DNA of 64,000 nt from Trichuris trichiura (Eukaryota; Nematoda; Enoplea; Trichinellida; Trichuridae): contig JBAJFE010000011.1 in NCBI GenBank assembly GCA_037903355.1, forward strand, positions 1,621,001-1,685,000. The letters are read 5' to 3'. Positions 12,710 through 26,736 of the stretch are shown in pieces. Position numbers and translations under genes: made by a program. Numbering within the stretch: position 1 is the stretch's first letter; the number at the start of each line of letters is the position of its first letter. The notes under the pieces are model-generated. The model worked only from the letters and a program-made list of their open reading frames with translations, was not told the origin of the DNA and ran no database searches.

Positions 12710-13870
12710 CTGCTATGGCCAAAATAGGCATTCAACTTTGAAACATGCCAGTTTATGCGCTCCTGTATTCACGAGTGATAGGCTTTCATGCATGGGCAAC
12801 ATCTGATTGCAAGGACTCCCCCTTATACTATAATGCACGCGAATGCAGGAAACTATTCAGATTTAGAGGTGAAAGCTAAGAGCTCTGACCTTATTTTACG
12901 CCATGATTAAACACATGCGGGTGTCACACAAATAATCCTATCGGTTGACTGTCATTCTGACGATTTTATGATGACAAAACACGGAAAGAATACTTCAAGC
13001 ATGCATTCAACAGCATTGCTTACCGCTTGAATTCCAACTAGTGCAATTCTTCTTATAAGTCGGTTTCTCCCTCTAATCGAATGCGCTGCCAACGTACGGA
13101 TGCGTAGTCATTGGTGGAAAACGACATAAAAGATTCGTGTCAGAAAAAAAACAGAACAAAGTGCACTAATTTTTTTGATTTTGCTTTACGAATTTAAGTT
13201 AAGGAATGTGTGAGAAGTCATTGTTCCCATGCCTGGTCCTTAGGTAAATGAAATTATTTTTTCCTTATGCCACGATATCAGCGCATGCAGGAATCATACG
13301 TTGGACGTGCGGAGAGTAAGTGAGTGGCATGTCTCCGTCTCGTGCTCTGAAAGCCATACGTGCAGAGGTCGCGTTTTCAGTTCAAGAAAAGCTAGCGCGG
13401 TAATCCATTACCATTCCATGACACGCGTACTTACGGCACTGGTAAGGTACATGGCACAGAAGACTCAGTGAAAGCCTACTTATTCATTTTCGTGCAACGA
13501 TATTGCAATCACACTGTACGTCGACAAGGACCGTACGGAATGATTCTTCCATGCTGAGACATCCATGCATAGAGGGCTCATAGCTTCCATGCACGGGCAC
13601 TATATGAGCAGTACTATTCCCACATGCTATAACGCTGCGCCTGTGACAATCAAGTTAGAAGTAGCGGCAAATTCCGCCACTCACATGCTAGTTAGATGCT
13701 TAGAAGAGCACCTGAGTTGTATGATTTCATCCCACTGTCTTGACATATACACATTCACAAGTATACTTTCGCCGCATGCGTTCATGCAACCAGTATGACT
13801 CTTCATAATATAATTGCTACACATGCAAAAGACATACCTTCCACTGATGGGCAACATGGTGACGGTATTC

Positions 13871-15495
13871 ATTAAACATGGTACGGTATGGTATGCCCAT
13901 TCTATGAGAAAACAACAGAGAAGACGTGGAGATGGAACTTTCAGGAGGTACGAATCCTGTCATGAGCGTCCAAGCGAAAACGGAAGAATTTGGCTAGGTT
14001 ATATGCAGGCCGTATGCTATGAAAGTCAGTTTTGCTACTCAACAGTTTCACAGTTTTTTTTAAAGGCGCCATTTAAGATATCATTCTTGTTGTGCTTATC
14101 TTTGTTCTTTGTGTTCTGTTTTTAGTTTGCGACTTTTGGTTTTCGAACTTCGTCACGTTTGCTTTTGTTCGTTTCTTTTAGAACCGTCGTTTCACATTCC
14201 ACGAGTAGTTCACATGCCAATCTTCAGCGTTCATGATGTTTTTCTTGCTTTCTTCTGAAGCAATGTACGATTCTTTTCTTAAATATGAACAACAGAGTTC
14301 AAGTGTATCTTACGTCACTTCCACAGTCATAATTCATATTATTACTGTACCCAGTGAAGTACGTTGTCATAGTCAATAATTTATATGATTATTGAGTCTT
14401 ACTTTGATTAGTTTATCAACTGTGTCCGAGCAGAGCAGGCGTCACCTTTATATCCATGATTCTTATAGTTATTATACACAATGAGGTCCATAATCATAGT
14501 TGAAATTTTTATTCTTACTGTTGACACGGAACAATGCTTCTTTTAATTTCTCGTCATCATTTTGCGATTGCTTTATCAATTGAGTCCAAGTCCATCTGAC
14601 TTCACTTCCATAGTCATAATTTATACTGTTACTGTGCCAACTGGATAGAGCTTCTTAGGTACTTTCTCATTATTTCGCGGTTACTTTATCGACTTAGTTT
14701 AGCTTTAGCTCATCTCACATCCGTAGTCATGATTCACATCACTATTGAGCCCAGCGGGGTTCATTGCGATGCTCATGATTTCCATTCTCACTGTGCTCAC
14801 TGACAGGTGCTTTGGTTTCTTTGTCGTCCATTTAAACTTGTGTACCAACTTAGGCCATGCGCAGCTGATGTCACTTTTATAGTCATAAATCTTATGGTTT
14901 TTGTACATGCAGAAACTGTGTTTGTTCGCTTCTTATCATCAGTTTATAACTGGTTTATCAACAGAGTTCAGATGTACCTGATGTCACTTTCATGCTGATG
15001 ATTCATACCACAATTGCGCCCAACTATGTCCACAGGCGCAATTTATACTGTTATTGTGTACAATGTACAGTGCCTCCTTGATTTTGTTGTCGTCATGTAG
15101 TATTGAATTATCAACTAAGCGAATGGGTAGCTGATGTCATTTCCACAGTCATAATTCATGTCGTTGTTGTGCCTAATGAGGTCCATGGCCGCTGTCTCAA
15201 CTCATGTTCAAATTGCGCCCAACAAACGCCGCTATTATACTTTTTTGTCCTTACTTTGTAACTGCTTTATCTGGTTAATCCAGGTCTAGCTGACGTCATT
15301 TCTGCAGTAAAAGCACAGATTGTTATTGTACCCATTGAACAATGCTTTTTGGACTTTTCTGTTTATAGACGGCTTCATGATAAAAGATTCGTAGGTTATG
15401 TTGTTGGGTATTTGCGTAATGCTGAACTCGAACACTGCAGAAAATTTGAATGAATCACTTTGGCAAGTTCCATACCGTACCTTTTCTAATGAAAA
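13871..15495. repeat. Satellite block 2 (type paired with block 4)
   Basis: Boundary motifs lie at 13871-13891 and, inverted, at 15464-15495. Monomer starts (gtca(c/t)tt(c/t)... or equivalent) fall near 14316, 14440, 14599, 14714, 14868, 14981, 15136 and 15294, giving spacings of about 113-124 or 154-159 bp. The longer form carries an internal ~42-bp duplication. Confidence 0.85.
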
Positions 15496-16502
15496 CCGCT
15501 ATACCCAAAACATGACATTCAACTTTGAAATATGCTACCTCATTAGCTCCTATACGCACGAGTCATAATCTTTCATGCACTGGGAACGTACAATTGCAAA
15601 GACTCCCTCTTATAGTACAATGTACGCGAATGCGGGAGACTTTTCGGATTTGCATGGAAAACGTAAGAGCTCTGACCTTAGTTTACGCCATGATTAAACG
15701 CATTCAGGTGTCACACAAATAATTCTATTGGCTGACTATTCTGCTATGGATTTTATGGTTAAAACAATGAAAGAATGCTTTGAGCATGCATTGAACAGCA
15801 TTTCTTACCGCTTGAATTCCAACTTGTGCAATTCTTCTTGTAAGTCTTTTTTTGTCATCGAATGCGCTGCCAACGTACGGATGGGCGGGTATTAGTGGGA
15901 AACGACATAAAACATTTATGTCAGACAAAGAAAGACAGAACAAAGTGCACTGATAGTTTAGCATTTGCTTCACGAACTTAAATTACGGAATGCATGAAGA
16001 GGCTGCATTTTCAGTTGAGGAAAGGGCGCCAGCGCGGAGACTTTCTATCCCTCTATGACATGCGCACATAGGGCATCGGAAAGGTCTACGCACAGAAGAC
16101 ATAGCGAGCGCCTAATTATTCATTTTTGCGCAAGCACATTGCACACACACCTTATGTCGACAAGGGCTGGATAGAGTGATTCTTTCACGCTAAGACCTCA
16201 TAGAGGGTTCATTGCTTTCATGCACAAGCACTATGTGAACAGTACTATTCCCACTTGCTATGAAGCTGTGCCTTTGAGTACCAAGTTACAAGCACTGGGA
16301 AAATCCACCCATCGCATACTAATTATATGCATAGAAGAGGCACCTGATTGATTTGACTTTATCTCTTTGTCACGATATTTATACATGCACAAGCATACTC
16401 ACGCTGCACTGGTACGCTCCACTGGTGTGACTCTTCATGCTATAATTACCCCACATGCAAAAGTCAAACTTTTCATTGATGTGCAACGTGTCAGCAGTAT
16501 TC

Positions 16503-18234
16503 ATTAGACAAGGTACGGTATGGTATGCCCTTTGTATAATGGAACTTCAGAGAAGACGTAAAAAACATTAGAACTTTCGGGAAGTACAAGTCCTACCATG
16601 GTTGTCCAAGCGGAAAAGGAAGAACTTTTCAAGGTCCAAGTGCACGGCTTGTGCTTGCTTTAAAAGTCAGTTTTGCTGTTGACTGCTCTTTTCTTTTCAA
16701 AAATGCCACATTTCTGTTGAGTCTGTCTTTATTTTTGGGTTCTGTTTTTCAGTTTTCAATCTTTTTCACGTGTTTTGGAAGCGTTGTTTTTACATTCTGC
16801 GACCAGTTAAAATCCCAATCTCCTATAGACGTGATGTTTTTCTTGCTCACTTTTCTGAAGTAGTGTACGTGTTTTTCTGTTTTCAATATGAGGAGCTTTC
16901 ATACACGTTTATCAACAGACTGCGGGTGTATATTATGTCACTTCCATAGTTGTAATTTATATTATTGCTGTACTCAGCGAAGTGCATATCCACAGTTCAT
17001 AACTTATCTGATTATTACTTCCATTTTTGATTAATCTAACAACTGTGTCTAAGCGTAGCAGACGTTACCTCCATATCCATAATTCATATTGTCATTGGGC
17101 ACAGTGAAGTCCGTAAATGCAGTTATACTTTATATGCTTAGCGTTAACACTGAACAATGCTTCTTTCACTTTTCATCATCATTTTGCATTTCCTTTACCA
17201 ATTGAGTCTAGGCATACTGGACTTCAGTTCCATAATGATGATCTGTATTGTTGTTGTACCCAATGAGGTCCATGGCTACGGCTATAATTCATGCTGTTAC
17301 TGTGCGCAATGAACAACTCTTCTTTGGTATTTTATCGTCATTTCGCGGTTGCTTTATCAACTTAGTCCAGTTGCAGCTGACGTCATATCCATAGTCATAC
17401 TTCATCAACTTTACCGGAAAGTTTCGCAATTAACGTTTTTTCAATACATGTTATTTTAAAAAACGGTTTGAAAACAGGAAAATGTTTATGAGGAAAGTTT
17501 ATAGTCATAATTCATATCATTATTGTGTCCACTGAATATTGCTTTGCTTTCTTCGTCATCATCTTAAAACTGATTTATCAACATAGCCTAGGTGTAGCTA
17601 ATGTCACTACCAGAGTCATTGATCATATTGTCATTGTATTCAGAAAAGGAATGCGTCTTTGCTTTGCCACCATTTTAGGACTGACCTATTAACAGACTCC
17701 AGGTGTAGCCAATGTCACTTCCAGAATGATAGTTCACATAGTGCTATTGCACACAACGATGTCCAAAGCCCAAGTCTTAATTTATATAGTTTTTGTGTAC
17801 AGTGAACAGAGCTTCTTTGATTTTCTTGTCGTCATTTAGGATTCATTTATCAACTGAATCAAGGGTTACCTACTATCATTTCCATAGTCATAATTGATAT
17901 CGCTATTATGCCCATTGCGGTCCATCGCCACAGTCCCAACTCATATTCGTATTGCGCCCAATCAACACTGCTTCTTTAGTTTCTTGTCCACATTTTGCAA
18001 TTGTTTTATCACGTTAGTCCACGTCTAGCTGATGTCATTTCCATAGTGAAAGTTCATATCGTTATTGCAACCATTGAACAGTGCATTATTGATTTTTCTG
18101 TTTAAGGACAACTACATGACAAAGGACTCGTGGGTGAAGTTGTTGGACATTTGTATAATGCCAAACTCAAACACTACAGAAAATTTGAATGAATCACTCT
18201 GGCAAGTCCCATACCGTACCTTTTCTAATGAAAA
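16503..18234. repeat. Satellite block 3 (type paired with block 5)
   Basis: Boundary motifs are at 16503-16523 and, inverted, at 18203-18234. Near 17410-17500 it holds the uninterrupted counterpart of the site that is occupied by a palindromic element in block 5. Confidence 0.85.
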
Positions 18235-19433
18235 CTGTTATGGCCAAAACGAGACACTGAACTTTGAAAAATGGCAGTTTATGCGCTCCTATATGCACGA
18301 GTGATAAGCTTTCATGCACGCGCAACGTATAATCGCAAGGACTCCCTCTTATACTATAATGTACGCGAATGCGGAAACTATTCAGATTTGGAGGTAAAAG
18401 GTAAGAGCTCTGACCTTGTTTTACGCCATGATTAAACACATGCGGGTGTCACACAAACAAATCTATTGGCTGACAGTCACCTTGACGGTTTTATGGTGTG
18501 AAAACAGCGAAAGAATCCTTGAAGCATGCACGCAACAGCACTGCTTACCGCTTGAATTCCACCTTGTGCAATTTTTCTTGGAAGTGAGTTTCTGTCGTCA
18601 ATCGAGTGCGCTGCTAACGGACGGATGGACGGTTATTAGTGGGAAACAACATAAAAGATTTGAGTCAGACAAAGAAAGACAGAACAAACTGCACTGATTT
18701 CTTCGCTTTTGCATTATGAATCTAACTTTACAGGATGTGTGCAGAAGTCATTATTCCTATGCTTGGTCGTTAGGTAAGTGAAACTATGTTTTCCTTACGC
18801 TATAGTATCGGTGCATTCAGCAATCATACCTTCGACGTGAACAGAGTAAGTGAGTAGTATGGCCGCCTCTCATTCTCTGATATCCATGCATGCAGAAGTC
18901 GCGTTTTCAGTTCAAGGAAAGAAGTTACCGCGGTAAATCTCTATCATTCCAAAAAGACACCCCGTTTTTCAAAATCATTCCGTGAAATGCATACATATGG
19001 CACTGGTAAGGTCCAGACACAGAAAACTTAGGGAAATCCTAATTATTCATTTTCGTGCATTGCTATTGCAATCACATCGTACGTCGACAAGGACCGTATG
19101 GAATAATTTCTCCATGCTGAGACATGCATGCGTGGAGGGTTCATACTTTTCCTGCACAGGCACCATTTGAGTACTACAATTCCCACATGCTATGACGCTG
19201 TGCCTGTGAGAATCAAGTTAGAAGCAGCGGCAACTTCCGCCCCTCATTTACTAGTTACAGGCTTAGGAAAGCACCTGAGTTGTATGACTTCATCCAATTG
19301 TCATGACATCTACACATTCACAAGTATACATTCGCCGCATGCGTGCATGCAACCAGTATGACTCTTCATAGTATAATTGCTGTACATGCAGAAGACATAC
19401 CTTTCACTGATGGGCAACATGCCGACGGTATTC

Positions 19434-21091
19434 ATTAAAGGTGGTACGGTATGGATGCCCATTATATGAGAGAACAGCAAAGAAGACGTAAAGAAGAATG
19501 GAACTTTCAGGAGGTACGACTCCTGTCATTAGCGTCCAAGTGAAAAACGAGAAACTTCCCTAGGTTTGGTGCAGAGCGTGTGCTGTGAAACTCAGTTTTG
19601 CCATTGATTGCTCTCTTACTTTTTTAAAGCTGCCACATTGCTGCTCTGGGCGTGTTTGTTCTGTGTTCTGTTTTCCAGTTTGCAACTTTTAGTTTTCGAC
19701 CTTTTTCGCCTTTGCTTTTGTTCATTTCTTTTAGAGCCATCGTTTCATATTCCACGAGTAGTTAAAATGCCAAACTTCTGCGTTCGTGATGTTTTTCTTG
19801 CTCTCTTCTGAAGCAATGTACAGTTTTTTTTGAATATGAGCAACAGACTGCAAGTGTATCTTACGTCACTTCCACAGTCATAATTCGTATTACTACTGCA
19901 CCCAGCGAAGCACGTAGTCACAGTCAATAATTTATGTGATTATTGAGTCCTTTTTTGATTAGTTTATCAACTGTGTCTGAGCGTAGCAGATGTCACCTTT
20001 ATATCCATAATTCTTATTCTTACTGTACACAATGAGGTCCATAATCAAAGTCGAAATTTTTATTCTTACCGCTGACACTGAACAACGCTTCTTTTATTTA
20101 TTTCTCGTCATTCCGTGACTGCTTTATCGATTGAGTCTAGGTCTACGTGACTTCACTTCCATAGTCATAATTCGTATTCTAATTGCGACCAATCAGTCCA
20201 TGGCTTTCGTCATAATTTCTACTGTTACTGTGCCAACTGAATAGACCTTCTTAGGTAATTTCTCATTATTTCGCGGTTACTCTGCCAACATAGTTCAGCT
20301 TTAGCTCACCTCAGATCCATAGTCATAATTCACATTATTATTATGCCCAGTGGGGTCCATAGCGATGGTCATAATTTCTATTCTCACTGTGCTCACTGAA
20401 AGGTGCTTTGGTTTCCATGTCGTCCATTTAAACTTGTGTACCAACTTAAGCCATGCGGAGCTTATGTCACTTTTATAGTCGTAAACCATACGGTTTTTGT
20501 ACGTACAGAAACAGTGTTTCTTTGGTTTTTATCATCAGTTTATAACTGATTTATCAACACAGTACAGGTGTACCTGATGCCACTTTCATAGCGACAATTC
20601 ATAACACAATTGTGACCAACAATGTCCACAGCCGCAATTTATATTGTTATTCTGTGCAATGAACGGTGTTTCCTTGATTTTGTTGTCGCCATGTAGCATC
20701 GATTTATCAACTAAGCGAAGGGGTAGCTCATGTCATTTCAATAATCATAATTCATGTCGTTGTTGTGCCTAATGACGTCCATGGCAGCTGTCTCAACTCA
20801 TGCTCGTATTGCGCCCAATAAGCGCTGCTTTTATACTTTTTTGTCCTCATTTTGCAACTGCTTTATCCGGTTAATCCAGGTCTGGCTGACGTCACTTCTG
20901 CAGTGAAAGCACATATTGTTATTGTACCAACTGAACAATGCTTTTTTGACTTTTCTGTTTACAGACGGCTCCATGATAAAGGATTCGTAGGTCAACTTGT
21001 TAGGTATTTGTATAATGCCGAACTCAAACACTGCACAAAATTTGAAAGAATCACTTTGGCAAGTTCCATACCGTACCATTTCTAATGAAAA
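19434..21091. repeat. Satellite block 4
   Basis: Boundary motifs are at 19434-19454 and, inverted, at 21060-21091. The order and variants of the monomers follow block 2. Confidence 0.85.
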
Positions 21092-22067
21092 CCGCTTTAC
21101 CCGAAACATGACATTCAACTTCAAAAGATGCTACTTGATTAGCTCCTATATGCACTAGTCGTAAGCTGTCATGCATGGACAAGATCCAATTGCGAGGGCG
21201 CCCACCTATACTATAATGCACGCGAGTCTGAGAGACTATTCGGATTTGCAAGTGAAACGTAAAAGCTCTGACCTTATTTTGCGCCATGGTTAAACACATG
21301 CGGATGTCGCACAAATAATTCTACTGGCTGTCTGTCATGGTGTCGATTTTATGGTTAAAACAATGAAAGAACGTTTGAAGCATGCATTCAACGACATTGC
21401 TTACCGCTTGAATTCCAACTTTTGCAATTCTTCTTGTAAGTCGGTGTCTGTCATCAACCGAGTGCGCTGGCAACGTACGGATGAGCGGTTATTAGTGGGA
21501 AACGACATAAAAGATTTGTGTCAGACAGAGAAAGACAGAACAAAAGGCACTGATATTTCAGCTTTTGCTTCGCGAATTTAACTTACGGTATACGTGCAGA
21601 AGTTATGTTTTCAGTTCAGGAAAAGGCGCCAGAGCGAAGACTTTCTATCCTTCCAGACTGAAGACACAGCGAACGCCGACATCTTCATTTTTGTGCAAGC
21701 ATATTGCAAACACACCTTATGTCGACAAGGATCGGATAGAGTGATTCTTTCATGCTAAGACCTCATAGAGGGTTCATAGCTTTCATGCGCATGCACTATG
21801 TGAACAGTACTATTCCCACTTGCTAAGAAGCTCTGTCTGTGAGCATCAAGTTACCAGCACTGGCAGCATTCACCCATCACATACTAATTATATGCATAGA
21901 AGAGGCACCCGAGTGATTTGACCTTATCTCTTTGTCACGATATCTATACATGCACAAGCGTGCTCACGCTGCACTGGTACGCTCTACTGGTGTGACACTT
22001 CATACTATAATTACCGTACATGGAAAAGTCACGCCTTGCAATGATGTGCAACATTCCAGCTGTACTC

Positions 22068-23999
22068 ATTAGACATGGTACGGTATGGTATGCCCTTTGT
22101 ACAATGGAACATCAGAGAAGACGTAAGGAACATTAGAACCTTCAGGAAGTACAAGTCCTACCATGGTCATCCAAGCGGGAAAGGAAGAATCAGTTAAGGT
22201 CAAAGTGCATGGCGTGTGCTCTAAAAGTCAGTTTTGCTGTTAACTGCTCTTTTCTTTTCGAAGATAGCACATTTCTGTTGAGCCTGTATTTTTGTTCTGT
22301 TTTTCAGTTTTCAATCTTCTTCATTTCTTTTCGAACCGTGGTTTTACCTTCCGCGACCAGTTAAAATCCCAATCTCCTATATTCGTGATGTTTTTCTTGC
22401 TCACTTTTCTGTAGTGTACGTGTTTTTCTATTTTCAATATGAGCAGCATTCATACACGTTTATCAACAGAACGTGGGTGTATCCAATGTCACTCCCTTAG
22501 TTATAATTCATATTATTGGTGTACTCAGCGAAGTGCATATCCAGAGTTCATAACTTATCTGATTATTATTTCCATTTTTGATTAGTCTAACAACTGTGTC
22601 TAAGCGTACCACACGTCACCTCCATATCCATAATTCATATTGTCACTGTACACAGTGAAGTCCATAACCACAGTTATACTTTATATTCTTACTGTTAACA
22701 CTGAACAATGCTTCTTTGAGTTTTCGTCAGCATTTTGCAAATTCCTTTACCAATTGAGTCCAGGCATACTGGATTTCACTTCAAAAATCATAATTCGTAT
22801 TGTTGTTGTATCCAACGAGGTCCATGGCTACGGCCATTATTTATGCTGTTACTGTGCGCATTGAACAACTCTTCTTTGGTATTTTATCGGTATTTCGCGG
22901 TTGCTTTATCAACTTAGTCCTGTTGCAGCTGACGTCATATCCATAGTCATACTTCATCGACTTCATCAGGAAGCTTCGCACTTAACGTTTATGCAATAAA
23001 CGTTATTTGAAAATGTGGTTTCTTCGTACGGGAACGTATTTTTTCATAACGCAAAAGTTTTATTACGGAATAATTCCGGTTTAATGTGTTAAATTACTCC
23101 GGAGCTTACGGGTCGACAGAGACCCGTCTTCAGCGTCTCGGTCGACCCGAAAGCTCAGGAGTAATTTAACACATTAAACGGGAATTATTCCGTAATAAAA
23201 CTTTTGCGTTATGTAAGCGTTATTTTTAAAAACGGGTTGGAAAGAGCAAACATTTTAGAAGAAAAATTTATAGTCATTACTCAGATCATTATTGCGCGCA
23301 CTGAATTGAGATTTGCTTTTTTATCAACATTTCAAAATTGATGTACCACCACAGCCCACGTGTACCTAATGTCACTACCAGAGTCATTGATCATATTGTC
23401 ATTGTATTGAGAGAAGGAATGCGTCTTTACTTTGTCACCATGTTAGGGCTGACCTATCAACAGAGTACACGTGTAGCCAATGTCACTTCCAGAGTAATAG
23501 TTGATTGTACTATTGCACACGACAATGTCCACAACCACAGTCAATTTATTTTGTTTTTGTATACACTGAACATCGCTTCTTTGAGTTTTTTGTCAGCATT
23601 TAGGATTGATTTATCAGCTGAGTCAAGAGTTACCTAATAACATTTCCATAGTCATAATTGATATCGCTATTATGCCCAATGCGGCCCATCGCCACAGTCT
23701 CAACTCATATTCGTATTGCGCCCAATCAACACTGCTTCTTTAGTTTCTTGTCCTCATTTTGCGATTGTTTTATCACGTTAGTCCACGTCTAGCTGATGTC
23801 ACTTCCATAGTGAAAGTTCATATCGTTATTGTAACCATTGAACAGTGCATTTTTGATTTTTCTGTTTAAAGACACCTACATGACAAAGGACTCGTGGGTG
23901 AAGTTGTTGGACATTTGTATAGTGCCGAACTTAAACACTGCCGAAAATTTGAATGAATCACTCTGGCAAGTTCCATACCGTACCTTCTCTAATGAAAAC
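22068..23999. repeat. Satellite block 5, with inserted element
   Basis: Boundary motifs are at 22068-22088 and, inverted, at 23968-23999. It follows block 3 closely but is longer, mainly because of the palindromic insertion at 23009-23217. Confidence 0.85.
23009..23217. mobile_element. Palindromic MITE-like element, 209 bp
   Basis: Two long arms are near-perfect inverted repeats. One runs from 'cataacgcaaaagttttatt' at 23045 to about 23108; the other is about 23149-23213. They surround a centre with ggtcgac and gacccgtc. The flanks carry CGTTATTT at 23001-23008 and 23218-23225, an apparent target-site duplication. The equivalent place in block 3 (near 17436) lacks the element. About 36 bp outside the left arm ('cgtacgggaacgtatttttt') has no partner on the right. 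There is no coding capacity. Confidence 0.85.
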
Positions 24000-25155
24000 T
24001 GTTATGTCTAAAACGAGACATTGAACTTTGAAAAATGGCAGTTTATGCGCCCCTATGTGCACTAGTCATAAGGTGTCATGCATTGACAACATCTAATTGC
24101 AAGGGCTCCCACTTATATTATAATGTACGCAAATGCAGGAAACTATTCAGATTTGGAGGTAAAACGTAACAGCTCTGACCTTTTTGCGCCATGATTAAGC
24201 ACATGCGGATGTCACACAAATAATTCTACTGGCTGACTGTCATGGTGTCGATTTTATGGTTGAAGCAATAAAAGAACGCTTGAAGCATGCATTCAACAGC
24301 ATTGCTTACCGCTTGAATTCCAGCTTGTGCAATTCTTCTTGGAAGTCAGTTTCTGTCGTCAATCGAGTGCGCCGCTAACGTACGGATGGGCGGTTATTTG
24401 TGGGAAACAACATAAAAGATTTGTGTCAGACAAAGAAAGATAGAACAAACTGAATTGATTTTTTTGCTTTTGCTTTACGAATTTAAGTTAAGGAATGTGT
24501 GAGAAGTCATTGTTCCTATGCCTGGTCCTTAGGTAAACGAAATTATTTTTTCCTTATGCCAGTTATCAGTGTAAGAAGCAAGCATACCTTCGACGTGCAA
24601 AGACTAAGTGAGCAGCATGCCTCCCTCTCATGCTCTGATATCCAAACGTGCAGAAGTCGTCTCTTCAGTTTAAGGAATGAAGCCAGCGCGGCAAATCTCT
24701 ATCATTCCATGATATGCACACATACTGCACTAGTAAGGTTTACGCACAGAAGACTCAGGGAAAGCTTACTTCTTCATTTTCGTGGACGGACATTGAAATC
24801 ACTCCGTACGTGGGCAAGGACCAGATAGAGTGATTTTTTCATGATAAGATATCCCTCTATAGAGGGCTCATACCTTCCATGGACAGGCATCATGTGAGCA
24901 GTACTACTCCCGCGCTCTATGGCGCTTCGCCTGTGAGTATCAAGTTTCAAGGACTGACAACATCCAACGCTGACATACTAGTTATATGCTTAGAAGACGC
25001 ATCTCTGAGTGGTATGACGTTATCTCACCGGCATTATATCTATGCATCCACAATTATACTTTGGGTGCATAAGTACATGCAACTAATATAATTCTTCATA
25101 CTAGAGTTACTGAACATACAGAAGTCCTACCTTCCACTGATGGACCAGCGGTATT

Positions 25156-26736
25156 CATTAGGCATGGTACGGTATGCTTTCAGAATGAAGTGTCTTTATT
25201 ACGGAGTGAATGTCCCGTTATATGTACAATAAACTTTAATCTTCAGAGCTTGAGGGTCAAACGTGCCCATGTAACGGGAGATTCACTCCGTAATAAAGAC
25301 ACTCCATTATGAAAACGTATAGTCCCGTACCAGGACATCGTATCTTGGTACTGTATGCTATGCCCATTGGATAATACAACATCAGAAAAGACGTGAGAAA
25401 CAATGGAACCTTCAGAAGGTTCAAGTGCCATCATGAGCATCTGAGTGGAAAAGGAAGAATTTGCCAAGATTAAGTGCAGGACGTGTCATTTCAAAGTCGG
25501 TTTCGCTGTTGACTGCTCTCTTGTTTTCAAAGCTGCTACACCATTGTTTTGGCTATGTTTGTTGTTGATGATCATTTTTTGATTTGTGATTTTCAGTTTT
25601 CTACCTTCTTCATGCTTGTTTCTCTTTATTTCTTCTGGAGACCACGTTTTGTGTTGCGTGAGCTCTTGAAGTCCTAATCTTCTGCATTGTGATGTTCGTT
25701 TTGCTCTTTCTTCTGTAGGAACGAATGTTGTTTCCTTTTTTCAATATGGGCAACATTCTTAGAACTTTAACTGACTGTATCTGACGCCACTTTCATAGTC
25801 ACAGTTTGTACTGTTATGGTATCCAACAAGGTTTATGGTCATAGTCATAATTCATGTTATTCTTCCCAGTAAACAGTTGTCGTTTGATTTTCTTTGTCAG
25901 CTTTTCCAACTGATTTTCAGCTGAGCTCATGTGTACCTGGTTTCAATACCATAATCATAGGTTACACCCTTATTGTTGGCAGAGAAACATAGCATAGAGT
26001 GCTTCTGTGCTTTCTGTCGTTAGTTTGAGATTGAGATATCAACTGATTCTAGGTGGGTCTGATCTCACTTCCATAGTCATAATTTATATTCTTATCGTGC
26101 CGAATGAGGACCACGGCCAGAGTCATAATTATTGTTCCTGTGCCCATTGAGCACTGCTCATTTATTTCTCTGTCCTCATTTTGCGGTTGCTATGTCAGTT
26201 TAGTCCAGATGCAGCTGATGTCACATGCACAGTAATGATACATATTTTGGCCAGTTAAGTGCTACACCATAGTCATAATCTTTATTCATGTTGTATCCAT
26301 TGAATACGGTTTTGATTTTTTTGTCGCCATTTTAAAATTGATTTACGAGTTCAGTTCAGGTGGACGTGATGTCACTTCTGTAGTCACAGTTCATACTGTT
26401 ATTGTTCTCAATGTGATCCATGGCCACGGACTCACTTAATATACGTATCCTGCCCAATGAACACTTATTCTTTTGTTTTTTATCTTCATTTTGGGATTGG
26501 TTTTTGAAGTTAGCCCAGGGTTAGCTGATGTCACTTCCATAGTCAAAATTGATATTAATTGTGCGCAGTGAAGAGTGCTTGTTTGACTTTTCTTTGTTTG
26601 CACATGGCTTCATGATAAAGGTTTCGTAGATGAAGTTGTTGGACAGTTCTAATGCCATATGCAGCCATTGCAGACGATTTGAAGCATATTTCCACAAACC
26701 AGGCAAGTTCGATACCGTACCTTCTCTAATTAAAAC
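25156..26736. repeat. Satellite block 6, boundary motif disrupted
   Basis: The left motif at 25156-25176 is split by the palindromic element at 25177-25346, and the motif tail resumes after it. The right, inverted motif is at 26704-26736 with one changed base. This is the most diverged block. Confidence 0.75.
25177..25346. mobile_element. Second palindromic MITE-like element, about 170 bp
   Basis: The arms are 'gtctttattacggagtgaat' at about 25192 and its inverted match 'attcactccgtaataaagac' ending at 25300. Flanks are ggtacggtatg (25166-25176) and ggtactgtatg (25347-25357), a probable imperfect target-site duplication. It shares 'ttattacgga' in the arms and an unpaired outer 'tacggga..cgt' segment with the element at 23009, in the opposite orientation. 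The two are therefore probably members of one family. Confidence 0.75.
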
